The translations under genes and the position numbers were made by a program. From positions 682,001 through 746,000 of the forward strand of contig NW_025408688.1 in assembly GCF_020360975.1 (NCBI RefSeq): a stretch of 64,000 nt of DNA, in the 5' to 3' direction. This DNA comes from Hirsutella rhossiliensis. Its lineage: Eukaryota > Ascomycota > Sordariomycetes > Hypocreales > Ophiocordycipitaceae. The notes under the pieces were generated by a model, which saw only the letters and a program-made list of their open reading frames with translations, ran no database searches and was not told where the DNA came from. Shown in pieces: positions 10,645-20,496 of this stretch; position 1 is the stretch's first letter, and each line of letters begins with the position of its first letter.

Positions 10645-11374
10645 CCCCTATCGTAAGTTTGAAGGTGGCGGTTCTTGTATTTCTTCCGGCCTTGGCGTCG
10701 CTGCTCGGCAAGCTTGGTATTGTACAGATCGACCATCGTTTGCTTTAACTCGTGGCCTTGGGAGATTGCACCTTTAACGTAGCGTTGAAGGTTATGTACG
10801 AAGACCTCCTTCTCAATATCATCAATTGGGTCAAACTCAAGGAGACGTTGGCCAACTGATTCAAACTTCCGTACGGTATGGGGGGTACCAAAAGGGGATG
10901 AATACGGCTCTGCAGGTAGCTCTGTCGGCGGCGTCTGGTCCCGTACCCTCTCTTTGAGTCTCTCGAGGATTGGCTTTGGATTGAATGGGTGGATTCCTGT
11001 TTTTTTTTGAATGCAGAGAGGATTGTAGACTCCTTGAAAGCTTTGACGCGGATTGATTGGATCATAGCGAGGAACTCCAGCTTGGTGATTTTACTCGCAC
11101 CACTGCGAATAGCAAAATCGACTGCCCGACTGTGGTAATGTTTATACGGCTGAAATACCACGACGTCAAGCGGTTGAAGGAGATGCGTAAGATGCGGAGG
11201 CAATGCAAAGAGCACAATATTATGGGCTTCAGCGTACTCGATAAGGTCAAGGGTATGGTGGGAGCCGTGGCCGTCAAGGAGCAATAGCCTCCAAGCACCT
11301 TTGCTCTTTGCATGCTTATCGAAATGTTGAATCTGATGGTAGGCACCTATGTGCCTACAGATACGCATGCGCAC
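10645..11374 (-). pseudogene. pogo-type transposase fragment (second family)
   Basis: The frame reads LLLLDGHGSHHTLDLIEYA...LPPHLTHLLQPLDVVVF, i.e. the second and third Asp of a DDE_1 domain. The first Asp block (DEKG/DETG) and the DNA-binding part are absent. After a frame change near 10745 the C-terminal helix (KQTMVDLYNTKLAEQRRQGR) continues to about 10645, where it abuts the LINE fragment. It differs clearly from pogo1 and pogo2. Confidence 0.8.
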
Positions 11375-11600
11375 AAGCTGTAGGCTGAGTCACAGTCACG
11401 ACAGGTAGGGTAACCGGTGATGACTTCAATTGTAACTAACTAGGGAAGAAGCTATTCACAAGAAACGGAATGTGCACCCGGTAATGGGGGCATGCAGCCG
11501 GGGCTGCGTGCCCTGATCGCGGGGTAGGGTGTCACGTGGGAGTCGTGCATGAACCGTGATGGTATCCCGATTGCACGGGTTACTCAGCAGGTTAGTATTC

Positions 11601-11682
11601 CAACAGGATCTGTAAATAGCTTAGTGTCGCGGCCCTCTAGGGTTGGTCCCTCCGGGCGGAATAAATTGCATTGCATTGCATT
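11601..11682 (+). repeat. LINE 3' end (same subfamily as 20225-25687)
   Basis: AGGATCTGTAAATAGCTTAG...GGTCCCTCCGGGCGGAATAA matches the 3' end of the LINE at 20225 almost base for base and ends in three TTGCA units. It is a severely 5'-truncated copy. The 200 bp upstream (11375-11600) shows nothing recognisable. Confidence 0.8.
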
Positions 11683-11689
11683 GAGCCCC

Positions 11690-11790
11690 GATCCCGTGGG
11701 GCTTAAGGTGTTACGCATTAATGTATTGAAATGTCAGTAGCTTTTACGTCTAGGCCCTATAGGAGAAATCCTCCGGGTGAAATACACATA
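11690..11790 (+). repeat. LINE 3' end (same subfamily as the 58285 element)
   Basis: GTGGGGCTTAAGGTGTTACG through CCTCCGGGTGAAATACACATACAT is identical by eye to 58181-58278. The tail uses ACAT units. It directly follows another LINE tail, so two truncated copies are in tandem. Confidence 0.8.
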
Positions 11791-11814
11791 CATTGGGCCC
11801 CGATGATGCAACAT

Positions 11815-11895
11815 CTCGCAGTCGCTTTTTTATCACATTTTAAGTTGGAGAAAATTTGGCCCCGTTGCTGTGGAGTTATTGTGGATTGATGTCTA
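11815..11895 (+). repeat. relic of a pogo1-type 3' end
   Basis: It resembles 10015-10100 (GAAAATTTGGCCCCGTTGCTGTGGAGTTATTGTGGATTGATGTC against the pogo1 downstream sequence). It has no coding content. Confidence 0.6.
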
Positions 11896-11908
11896 ACTTG
11901 CAGTCGCG

Positions 11909-12313
11909 GTAGGTAGGTAGGATTTATTTCGCCCGGAGGGAGGTCCCTATAAGGCCTTTACACTGTCTAGAGTACAGTTCAACACGTTTGTTCCTTGACT
12001 CCCCAAGCCCCACAGATCATCTTACGCTGCGCCAACCGTACCACTGTTTTGCTCCATGACAGACCTGCTTGAAGGTCAATTTCTCCAAGTGTTCAGCATC
12101 CTATTCCCAGCAACTGAAGCGCGATGTGTCGAAGTTGAAGCGTGGTTGTGTTAGTCATTGATGGTGGTTGGTACGCCGATTGTGTTCTCTCATGACGCTG
12201 TTCCCTGTTGACGGGCGGGAACCCGGGTGTACCCTGTTCGCCCAGGGGTGCCTCCAGCCGGCCCCCTCTGCGACGCAGAGGCTCCAGACGTGTCACCACT
12301 ACGCCATGGAGGC
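11909..12313 (-). mobile_element. tRNA-headed SINE, copy B
   Basis: The tRNA-like head at 12250-12313 keeps the acceptor stem but lacks 10 nt of the T arm, including the GGTTCGAA B box. The body and LINE-like tail match copy C. A 13-bp TSD, ACTTGCAGTCGCG, lies at 11896-11908 and 12314-12326. The tail is a run of CTAC units at 11909. Loss of the B box should make this copy transcriptionally dead if it arose before insertion; more likely it was lost afterwards. Confidence 0.9.
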
Positions 12314-12326
12314 ACTTGCAGTCGCG

Positions 12327-12737
12327 TATGGTATGGATTTATTTCGCCCGGAGGGAGGTCCCTATAGGGCCTAGACGTTCTGGCTATTGACGGTTCGATA
12401 CACTGATGCATGACACCCCAAGCCCCACATATCATCTTACGCTGCGCCAACCACTCCACTGCCCGCTCCATGACAGACCCGCTTGAAGGTCAACCTCTCC
12501 AAGTGTTCAGCATCCTATTCCCAGCAACTGAAGCGCGATGTGTCGAAGTTGAAGCGTGGTTGTGTTAGTCATTGATGGTGGTTGGTACGCCGATTGTGTT
12601 CTCTCATGACGCTGTTCCCTGTTGACGGGCGGGAACCCGGGTGTACCCTGTTCGCTCAGGGGTGCCTCCAGCCGGCTTCGAACCGACCCCTCTGCGACGC
12701 AGAGGCTCCAGACGTGTCACCACTACGCCATGGAGGC
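12327..12737 (-). mobile_element. tRNA-headed SINE, copy C (best preserved)
   Basis: The head at 12664-12737 has a perfect A box (TGGCGTAGTGG), a perfect B box (GGTTCGAAGCC), a 7-bp acceptor stem and a foldable T arm. The hairpin in place of the anticodon arm is CCTCT/AGAGG and lacks U33, so this is tRNA-derived and not a working tRNA. The TSD is TGCAGTCGCG at 12317-12326 and 12738-12747. The 3' end carries CCTCCCTCCGGGCGAAATAA and a CCATAC-like tail. Confidence 0.9.
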
Positions 12738-12799
12738 TGCAGTCGCGTGTAAGCTCCGGCGGGTCACGGGATCCGGCAGATCATCGGAAAATCCCTTAA

Positions 12800-13060
12800 T
12801 TGACGCGCCTCGATTTGGGCGCATTCGGCCCAGAGCGGGTGGTCCAGACTTGCCCCATGCCGCTGATCATCTATGGAGGAGGCTCTACATTCGCGGAGTA
12901 GACGACGACCTGGAAAACCTTCACGGCTACCGCCCTGGCGGATACCATCCTATCCATATGCAAGACGAGCTTCACGATAACCAGTACCATCTCCCAGGGT
13001 CGAGGCCCTTTCGAATTTGGCCTGCCAATTCCCAAAGCACAAATCACACCTGGTATCACC
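12800..13060 (+). pseudogene. SRPK-like protein kinase N-terminal remnant
   Basis: The segment RGVDDDLENLHGYRPGGYHPIHM...DELHDNQYH matches the opening of fungal SR-protein-kinase-like proteins, where E-x-YRPGGYHPVH-x-GD leads into the Gly-rich loop. After about 13000 the Gly loop and VAIK lysine cannot be traced in any frame, and the 3' kinase lobes are absent. The fragment runs convergent to the MHYT gene. Attribution is by motif memory only. Confidence 0.5.
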
Positions 13061-13401
13061 GTGAACTCCTTTCCCCTTACGACGGCCCGACGCCCTTGCG
13101 CCTCGTACACCCAAAGTCTCGTCTGCCCTCGTCGGTGTTGTGCAAAATATGGAATCCTCTCGTCCTGGATGACGTCGACGGCCGGTTCAAGCCTCTAAGT
13201 ACCAGGTCTCTCCAAGCATAGTGCGAGCAGCTGGTCGATAAAAGCCGATCCACCTTGTTCCCTGGCCATGGTGGCGCTGGATTCGCCGACCGCTATGGTC
13301 GAAAAGGCAGAGCCTTCTTTCCCGTCCCGTTTCAAAGACTCCGTATCGTTCTTGACGTGCTCGCCGTGCGGAATGCGCGGGGAAGCCTCGTTGTCGGGGA
13401 G

Positions 13402-16125
13402 CTAGAGCGTTGCCGTTAGTTTTGAGAGCGTTTGACGGAGTTTCGGCGACTTTACCTCCTGGACGTCAACCATAATCTGTTGAGAGACCATGATGCCGCC
13501 AAACAGCTGCTTGTTGTCGTGGCCGTGCGTGTCTATGGTTGGCGTAGGCGACATGCGGCTGGCGGGCGATGAAATGCTGTCGGAGCGGCTTTTACGATAC
13601 TCATCGAAGCTCATCTTGGCGCAGGGAGTTCCCGGCGAGCTGGAGCCCAACGTCGTCGACAGCTGCTCTTGACTTCTGGCCGCCAGCTGGAGACTGACGT
13701 CTGGTCCTTGGCCACGGTCGACTCGGAATCTTTGCATCCAGGCACGGGTGCGGCTCGAGGGAGGTCTTCCCTGACTCTTGTGTGTGAGTGCACTGGGAAC
13801 GTTGTGCAGGATGGACGAGAGCTCGCGGTGCACCATGTGCGAGAACTCAACGTGATGAGGCGAGTTTCGGTAAACCAGCTGCTGCACGCGGAAAAAGCTC
13901 AGAGGGATGAATTCGCACTGCGGGACGCGAGCGATTGTGTGGATGGGGAGGACCATCCGAAATGTGATGAGGGAGCACGTCGACAGCTGGCTGTCCGGGC
14001 GAGTGGTGCAGGGGGCCTGCACCACCTGGGACATGAGCGTGGCCTCTCCAAAGGCCATTTCGCCCAACGACTCCCGGAGCGTTGCCATGGCGGCTCGCAG
14101 ATGGCAGGCCAGGCGGGCCTGGCGCGGAGAGAGGCCCTCGTCCTTGTCGAGCCAGGTGGCGATGGCCGTCGGCGTCAGACCCCGGAAGCGGCCGATGAAC
14201 TCTGCCTGCCATGGTTCCAGACGCTGAAATGGGAGCGCCGTGGCGGGCAAGAGATTCTTGGCCTCCTTCTGGACGAGCACGTCGAACCCGCAGTGGTCCA
14301 GCCGGGCTCGGATTGCGAATATGCCGAGATGGACCCCAGCGGGTAGGGTCGCGCCCCGGTTGCCATCCGCCGACATGCTGTGCAGCCTCGACGCGAAATT
14401 CAGGCTTATGATCTGCATGCTGGACTGAATGACGCCGACGACTTGATGGACCTCTGCGAATCGATATCCGGCCGCCTCCAACCTGTCCAGGTCTCTCCGG
14501 GAGTTGACGTGCCGAATGAGCAACATCAGACAGCCACGGCCGTACTGTTGATTCGTCGGAGCAAGCCCCTTCTCGGCCAGCTCCTCGAGGATGGATCTGT
14601 CCTTGACCATGTCCTTGGGCGAGGATGAGCGCCCCGGAATGGTGCGATCCAGCGGCGACGAGGCGGCGCGGCCCGAGTTGTTGCCCGTGACAAAGATTTC
14701 CTCCCACAACGTGCCGGCATTTATGAGGGTGTCCTTCATCCTGGATGCCAGAGCAAGGGCCGCGAGGCTAAAGAGCTCGCAAATCAGACCATCGTAGTCG
14801 GGGACCAACGAGCCGTCCTCTTCGACGAGCTTGACTCGTGCCCTGCTGTTGTGCCTGTCTTGCGCCAGATGGCTGATGTGGCTCGTCATCTTGTCTGTTA
14901 GGGTGGCGATGCTGCCCCAGTTGCGAGAGGCGCGATACATCCACTGGAAGAGCGAATGCGTCGTGTCGAAGACTTCGTTGTGAGACTGCCGCCGTGGTCA
15001 GCTCTGGAGCTCTGCGACGAGGATGGCGTCGACTCACCCTTGGAATAAACGTATCCGTCACGACTTCGCTGGGAAGGAAGCCTTCCTGGTTGACCATGAT
15101 CCTGCCGTGCTCGTCGAAGACGGCTGCCGCCAGGACAACCTGCTGTGACTTGCTGGCATAGTCTCTCCTGATCCAGCTGGAGTAGATGGCGCTTATTGTG
15201 AGGACGACACAGGCGGCGACAGACTGCATGCCGTTAGTCGACGCGAGCGAGCGTCTCGGCCTGGACGGGGTGGGTCCTTACCAGGCATATGACCATGATC
15301 AAGGTCTCGCGCCGCGACATTCCCTGGTTGACGACGTGGACGTGGAGCAGCCGGTAGCTCGTGCCGACGGCGGCGCACCAATGCATCCCAGATACGGCGC
15401 CGGCGAGCACCATTGCGCACCCTATCCTCTTCCACCAGACGACCTTCCATGCCGTCTCGAAGACGAAGAAGAGGGCCAGGGCCGCCGTGCTGGCCGACAC
15501 GGCAATGAGGGCGGCGCCGACAACGTAGCCGACCTGGTACGATGTCTGGTAGTTGCTGATCGACGCGTCGGCCAGGTAGTGCATGCCGCATATGGCACCG
15601 CCGGACAGCAAGCCGGCAAGACCTATCCGCCACCACCGGATCCGACCGTTGACGCTGACGGCGAGATAAGCCAGGAGAAGCACAAAGATGGGCACCAGCA
15701 AGGACAAGATGGTCATGCCCGTCGAGTAGGAGATCTGTACGTCTTCGCGGCCGTCGAGTATGTATATCGCCCTGTTGCCAATAAAGTGCTGCGGCGACGA
15801 GGGTCAGCAGGTAGGCCTTTGGGCGTCGGCATCGGGCCGCTCACCATGGACCAGATGGCGATGCCTCCCATGGATATGGCTGCGCCTGCCAAGAGCATCC
15901 TAGTTGCGACCTGCTCAGCAAACGCCAACGAGCTCGGGGTGCCAGCCAGCCGCGCACTTACAGGTTATGGAGGCCCCTGTGTGACGTGCGTCGGCGCATC
16001 AGCTCGAGCGTCGAGCCCGTACCGACAAGGCTGATGGCATAGCTCAGACAGACGAAGCCGGGGCTGAAGGAGAGCGGTAACAGGCGGCCCGCGTACTGTT
16101 GGAGCAGTTCCTGAGTCGTCGACAT
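13402..16125 (-). CDS. MHYT-domain integral membrane protein, five exons
   Basis: Exons read 16125-15962, 15899-15845, 15788-15282, 15223-15038 and 14985-13402, all with GT/AG borders, giving 831 residues in frame. Three M-H-aromatic signatures (MHFIG near residue 73, MHYLAD near 142, MHWCAA near 208) sit at the ends of membrane helices, as in MHYT domains, which are proposed to bind a metal and sense small gases or redox state. The remaining 580 residues are a large, mostly soluble C-terminal region of the type found only in fungi, with no catalytic motif I can name. The TAG at 13404 is followed in frame by 68 open codons (see findings). Function in fungi is unknown; sensing or signalling is inference. 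Confidence 0.88.
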
Positions 16126-17837
16126 GTTTGCGCTGGTGGTGAGAGATGGTTGGCGCCCTGGATCTCGTCACGGCAGAAGAGGAGGAGTCGAGCCGCTCGC
16201 CACATATGACCTCCAGGCCAGCGCGGCTTGTCAAAATACACATTGGGTTCAATAGTGTCGCTCTACCGGCAGGCGCACGGCTTGCAACATGGAGGGCGGA
16301 CCAAGCGGCTGGAGAGGCAGCGCAGCGCCACCATTGAGGTCTGGCTAGTCTATCCGCTTAGCAGCCGGGAAGTGGAAGCCGGCCTCGCCGACACGGGTGC
16401 CGCGAGGAACGGGGACGGGGCCCAGTGGACGTTGCTTGCCAATGCTATCGACCGATCTTGAGCTTTTTGGGACGTGAATCAAAAAGCAAAATCCAGCCAG
16501 ACAGGGGTCGGTACGGCTTCGGGAGGCTTGTCGACGTGCCCCAAGGCCCCGGCAGAGTGGCACTCGACATGCCTCATCTTTGCTGAGACGAGCGCAACTG
16601 CTTGTCGATGATGGGATACAGCCCGGATGATGGTCAGCTTGCGGTCCAAGACATGACCATGCCGGACTGGGCTACGCGGTTTCTGACAACCTTTCTTTTC
16701 CCCGAGCTACAGTAAGCTCATTGATCGGTGCCTCAGCTCGTGGCAATCTCGTGGCCCCCGTCGCTATGTTCCCCAGGACGAGCCCAAAGGCTCGGCTGGC
16801 AGTTGAGCTCGACATAATCGAATCATCGACCATGTGCAGCAGTATCTCCAGTGAAGTTGAAGGGCACGGCGGCGATCGAAAGATTCAAGGCCGTGCGTCT
16901 CGTGTCTGTGGCCTTTGCCTGCTTTTTCCTGGCACCTTGTACTCCTCGGACCGCGTTCTGGGCTCGCTAAAAAGAAACAAGCAAACAGACTTGCGCATCC
17001 TCTTCCTCTGCACGGCGCACAACTCGCTTTCACAGCAACCTGTTCTTGGTCCTCTCTCGGAATCACTCAGTCACTGTCGAGTATGCACTCTCTGACGCGG
17101 CAATGGTCGAGGCGGCCGGCCTGTTCAAGCCGCATCCTGACATCTGTCCCTTCCTCACCACAAGAGTGCCACACCACGTTTACAGCCAATACCTGACCTT
17201 AATTGTTCACCCCGGGCCACCCGGGGATGCTGGGCCGAGCACCTTGTACTGGCTCCTGATTGGAGACGACGGCACCGAAGACCAACCAGCACGGCCGCAT
17301 GGAGTATGGATCTGCTTTGCGGCATCGAGATCCCAGGTCTTGTCTCATCGGCGCCCTCGCGTTCTGGCTTTTCTGGCGTTGGCAGGTAGAAAAGGCGGAA
17401 AAGTTTCCCTCTTCCAAAGAAGCGAAGACTGGGAAGGGATTTCCTGGTGATCCGCCGGATCGGGTGATTCGCCGGATTTCTGCCACCTTGCATTCCAGTA
17501 AAGAATTGAGAAAAGCTCAACGAATCATATCTCAAATGACCTAAAACTCAAAGGAAAGGCTTTTTTTTTTAATTCATTACGCGTATGTGGCCGTCTAGGC
17601 TATGAGTTGTGTACCATTATCTCAACCTGTTGGCAGGGCTCGAGCATGAGACAAACTGGGAACGTCGTTCAACCGGTGTGTCGTATTATGCTATGAGGAT
17701 TGTCTATCTACAAGGGAGAGGAAGTCACGAAGCTAGCTTTGTGGCCTCAGCCGTACTCAGCCGTACACGTGACTGTGTACGTAAGCTAGCTAGGTGAGTG
17801 CAATAGACTAACTAATACCATTCCCCCCATACCCAGC
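16126..17837. other. intergenic, upstream of the MHYT gene
   Basis: Several frames of 60-134 codons occur on both strands, overlapping one another and without domain motifs or splice-consistent continuation; I treat them as chance. The first few hundred bases are presumably the MHYT promoter and 5' UTR. A poly(T) run lies near 17562. Confidence 0.5.
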
Positions 17838-17839
17838 TA

Positions 17840-19928
17840 ACGTAATCCACCCCCTTCCCGGTCAGACCCCCTACTCGGTCAGAAAAAGTCTCCACGCGGC
17901 GACCCACACTTATGGCAAGACAAACCGAGCACTATGACGGCAACGGGAGACCAATCGGTTCCACGCGAAGAACGGGTCCTGCTCGCCGTCAGGGCCTATC
18001 AGCAGGGCCAATTCAAAAGTACCCGCAAGGCTGCGGCCGCATACGACGTCCTCAATCGACAGTATCTGATCGACTGCGCGGTGTCATTCGCCGACGCGAC
18101 GCTCAGATGAACAACCTGAAGTTGACGGCGACGGAAGAGACTGCCCTGGTACAATGGATCTTGTCGATGGACGAGCGAGGATGCCGCCGACAGTGGCTTA
18201 CACTCGTCGGATGGCCAACTTATTGCTTTCCGAGCGAGGCAAAGATCCTGTCGGGGAAAACTGGGTGCGGAAGTTTGTTGGCCGCCACGGCGAAATCAAG
18301 GCAAAGTACTCTCGCCGATACGACTACCAACGAGCCAAATGCGAAGACCCCCAAAAGATCCAAGGATGGTACGATCGAGTCGCGGCGACGAAACAGAAAT
18401 GGGGGATTCTTGACGAGGATGTCTATAACTTTGATGAGACGGGGTTTCAAATGGGAGTCGCTGCAACGGCGAGAGTCCTTACCCGGTCTGACCGGCGAGG
18501 TCGGGCAGTACTCACGCAGCCTGGAAATCGAGAATGGGTTACTGTGATCGAGTCTATCAACTGCCAAGGTTGGGCTTTACCGGCGAAGGTTATCTTCCAG
18601 GGCAAGTTACACCAAGCAAGCTGGTACGAATCAGGAGTGCCCGATGACTGGCATATCGCCGTTAGTGAGAATGGCTGGACTTCCGACGACCTTGCTTTGA
18701 ATTGGTTAAAGGAAGTCTTTGATCCGAATACACGGCGCCGTACGGTTGGTACGCATCGACTTCTTATTCTCGACGGGCACGGCAGTCACGTCACGCCGGA
18801 ATTTGACAAGTACTGTACGGCCAATTCCATCGTAGTACTCCAAATGCCTGCACATTCCTCACATCTCTTGCAGCCTCTTGATGTCGGGTGCTTTTCGCCG
18901 TTGAAAACCATATACGGCCGAAAGGTTCAAGAGAAAATGCTCGCTGGGATCCATCATATCGACAAGCAGGACTTCCTTCCCATGTACTTAGACGCTCGCC
19001 GACAAGCACTTTCGCCGTCGAATATCCGAAGCGGATTTATGGCAACAGGCCTTTTTCCGTTTGACCCAAACAGAGTATTATCGCGGTTACAAGTTCAGGT
19101 TGACAAAGTCGGTAACGATCACGGCGACAAGAATACTCCAAGTCCCAACAAGAGCCTGGAAGCAGCCAAGACTCCGCATAACGTCAACCAGCTTACCACT
19201 CACGCCGAAAGGCTTCTTCAACGCCGGCCACAAAATACAGACTCGCCAGTTTCACAAGCTATCAACCAGCTTATCAAAGGATGTCAAATGGCCATGCACA
19301 GCGCCGCCCTCCTTGCCGACGAAAACCGGCAACTTCGGTCAGAAAACCAGCGGCGAAAGCAGAGAAAGAACAGCGCCGTGAATACATTGGCGACGGCGGT
19401 ACTCTATCGGTTGCAGAGGGCACGGTTAGGATAAAGCAACGGAGAGAAGAAGAAGAAGAGCGGGTTAAGCGACGGAGAGTGGAAGAAGAGGAGAGGACTA
19501 AGCGCCGGCGAGAGAAGGACGAGGAGCGGGCCAAGCGACGACAAGAAGGAGAAGAGCGGGCCGAGCGACGGCGACAAGAGAACGAGGAATGGTTCAAGCT
19601 ACGGCGAGAAAAGGAAGAGGAGCGGGTCAAGAAACAGAGAGCAAAGGAAGATGAGCGGGCCAAGCGACGGCGGGAAGAAGGGCGGGACCAACGACTTATA
19701 GAAGAGCTGAGTGTCCCAAGACAGCGTGCACCACCACGGTGTAGTAAGTGCAGGTCTTTTGAACACACTGCCCGTACGTGTAATAGATAGTCCTAATCGA
19801 GTTACTTGTCTCTTGGAGTAAATATGTCGTGGTATTGTGCTCCGTTTGTCTCGCGTAAGGTGCGGGTCTAGTCGGTGGGGAATTTTTGACCGAGTAGGGG
19901 GTCTGACCGGGAAGGGGGTGGATTACGT
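17840..19928 (+). mobile_element. complete Fot1/pogo-type DNA transposon (pogo2)
   Basis: TIRs of about 42 bp are essentially identical: left from 17840 (ACGTAATCCACCCCCTTCCC...), right ending at 19928 (...GGGAAGGGGGTGGATTACGT). Both sides carry the TA dinucleotide TSD typical of Tc1/mariner/pogo elements (17838-17839, 19929-19930). The element is 2,089 bp with one transposase gene, and the ends look intact enough to be mobilised in trans. Confidence 0.95.
17934..19790 (+). pseudogene. pogo2 transposase with frameshifts
   Basis: The start is MTATGDQSVPREER at 17934, leading into an N-terminal helix-turn-helix (STRKAAAAYDV, then PQSTVSDRLRG after a shift near 18050). A second shift near 18180 leads into the main frame 18154-19434, with catalytic Asp in NFDETGF, LILDGHGSH and HLLQPLDVGCF. 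A third shift near 19380 leads into a long Glu/Arg coiled coil (19437-19690) and a terminal CCHC-like knuckle, CSKCRSFEHTARTC (19741-19785). All domains are present in order, so three single-base shifts are the only visible damage. Confidence 0.88.
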
Positions 19929-19944
19929 TATAAGACACTGTGGT

Positions 19945-20007
19945 ATCCGAGGGGTGTTGTGGCGCTCAGCCGCTGAATCAGCCACCAAAACCCCGCTGTG
20001 GATATCC
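19945..20007. repeat. short dispersed repeat (second copy at 44950-45003)
   Basis: The core GGCGCTCAGCCGCTGAATCA followed by GCCACCAAA and TGGATATC is shared with 44961-45003. It abuts the right TA of pogo2. The rest of 19931-20214 has no recognisable feature. Confidence 0.6.
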
Positions 20008-20496
20008 TATTGATATTATGAAGCCTGCCGATGGCGCCGCGCTTCTCTCGCGAAGAGAGCAGGGCAAGGGGCATAATGTTTTTAGGGTGCATGTGTTTTC
20101 TTCCATTTTTCCTCCCTGTCTGCTGTACCATTCTCCCATTTATGCCCTTTTCTCTCTCTTCTTCAGTCTTCCATCTCCTTCCTTGCTGACTTACTAATAC
20201 ATAGGCACCCTCTCGGGAGCCAATGCAATGCAATGCAATTTATTCCGCCCGGAGGGACCAACCCTAGAGGGCCGCGACACTCAGCTATTTACAGATCCTC
20301 CACTTTCGACTGCAACACCCAGAAGCCCCACATTTTGCTCCTATCCGTACATTTCAGCCTCCAATTTCGCCGTTGACAGGCCTGCTTGAAGGCCCATTTC
20401 TCCAAGTGTTCAGCATCCTATTCTCAGCAGCTGAAGCCCGGTCTGTCAATGAGAGGCTGTATGGTGCTAGTACTGTGCACTCTGGTTTGCCAGTAC

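Noticed and set aside
12800..13060. Active protein kinase gene
   Set aside because: Only the N-terminal lead-in is visible; no Gly loop, HRD or DFG follows in any frame.
13669..14346. A 225-codon plus-strand frame opposite the MHYT gene
   Set aside because: It lies wholly antisense to a spliced gene with domain support and has no motif of its own.
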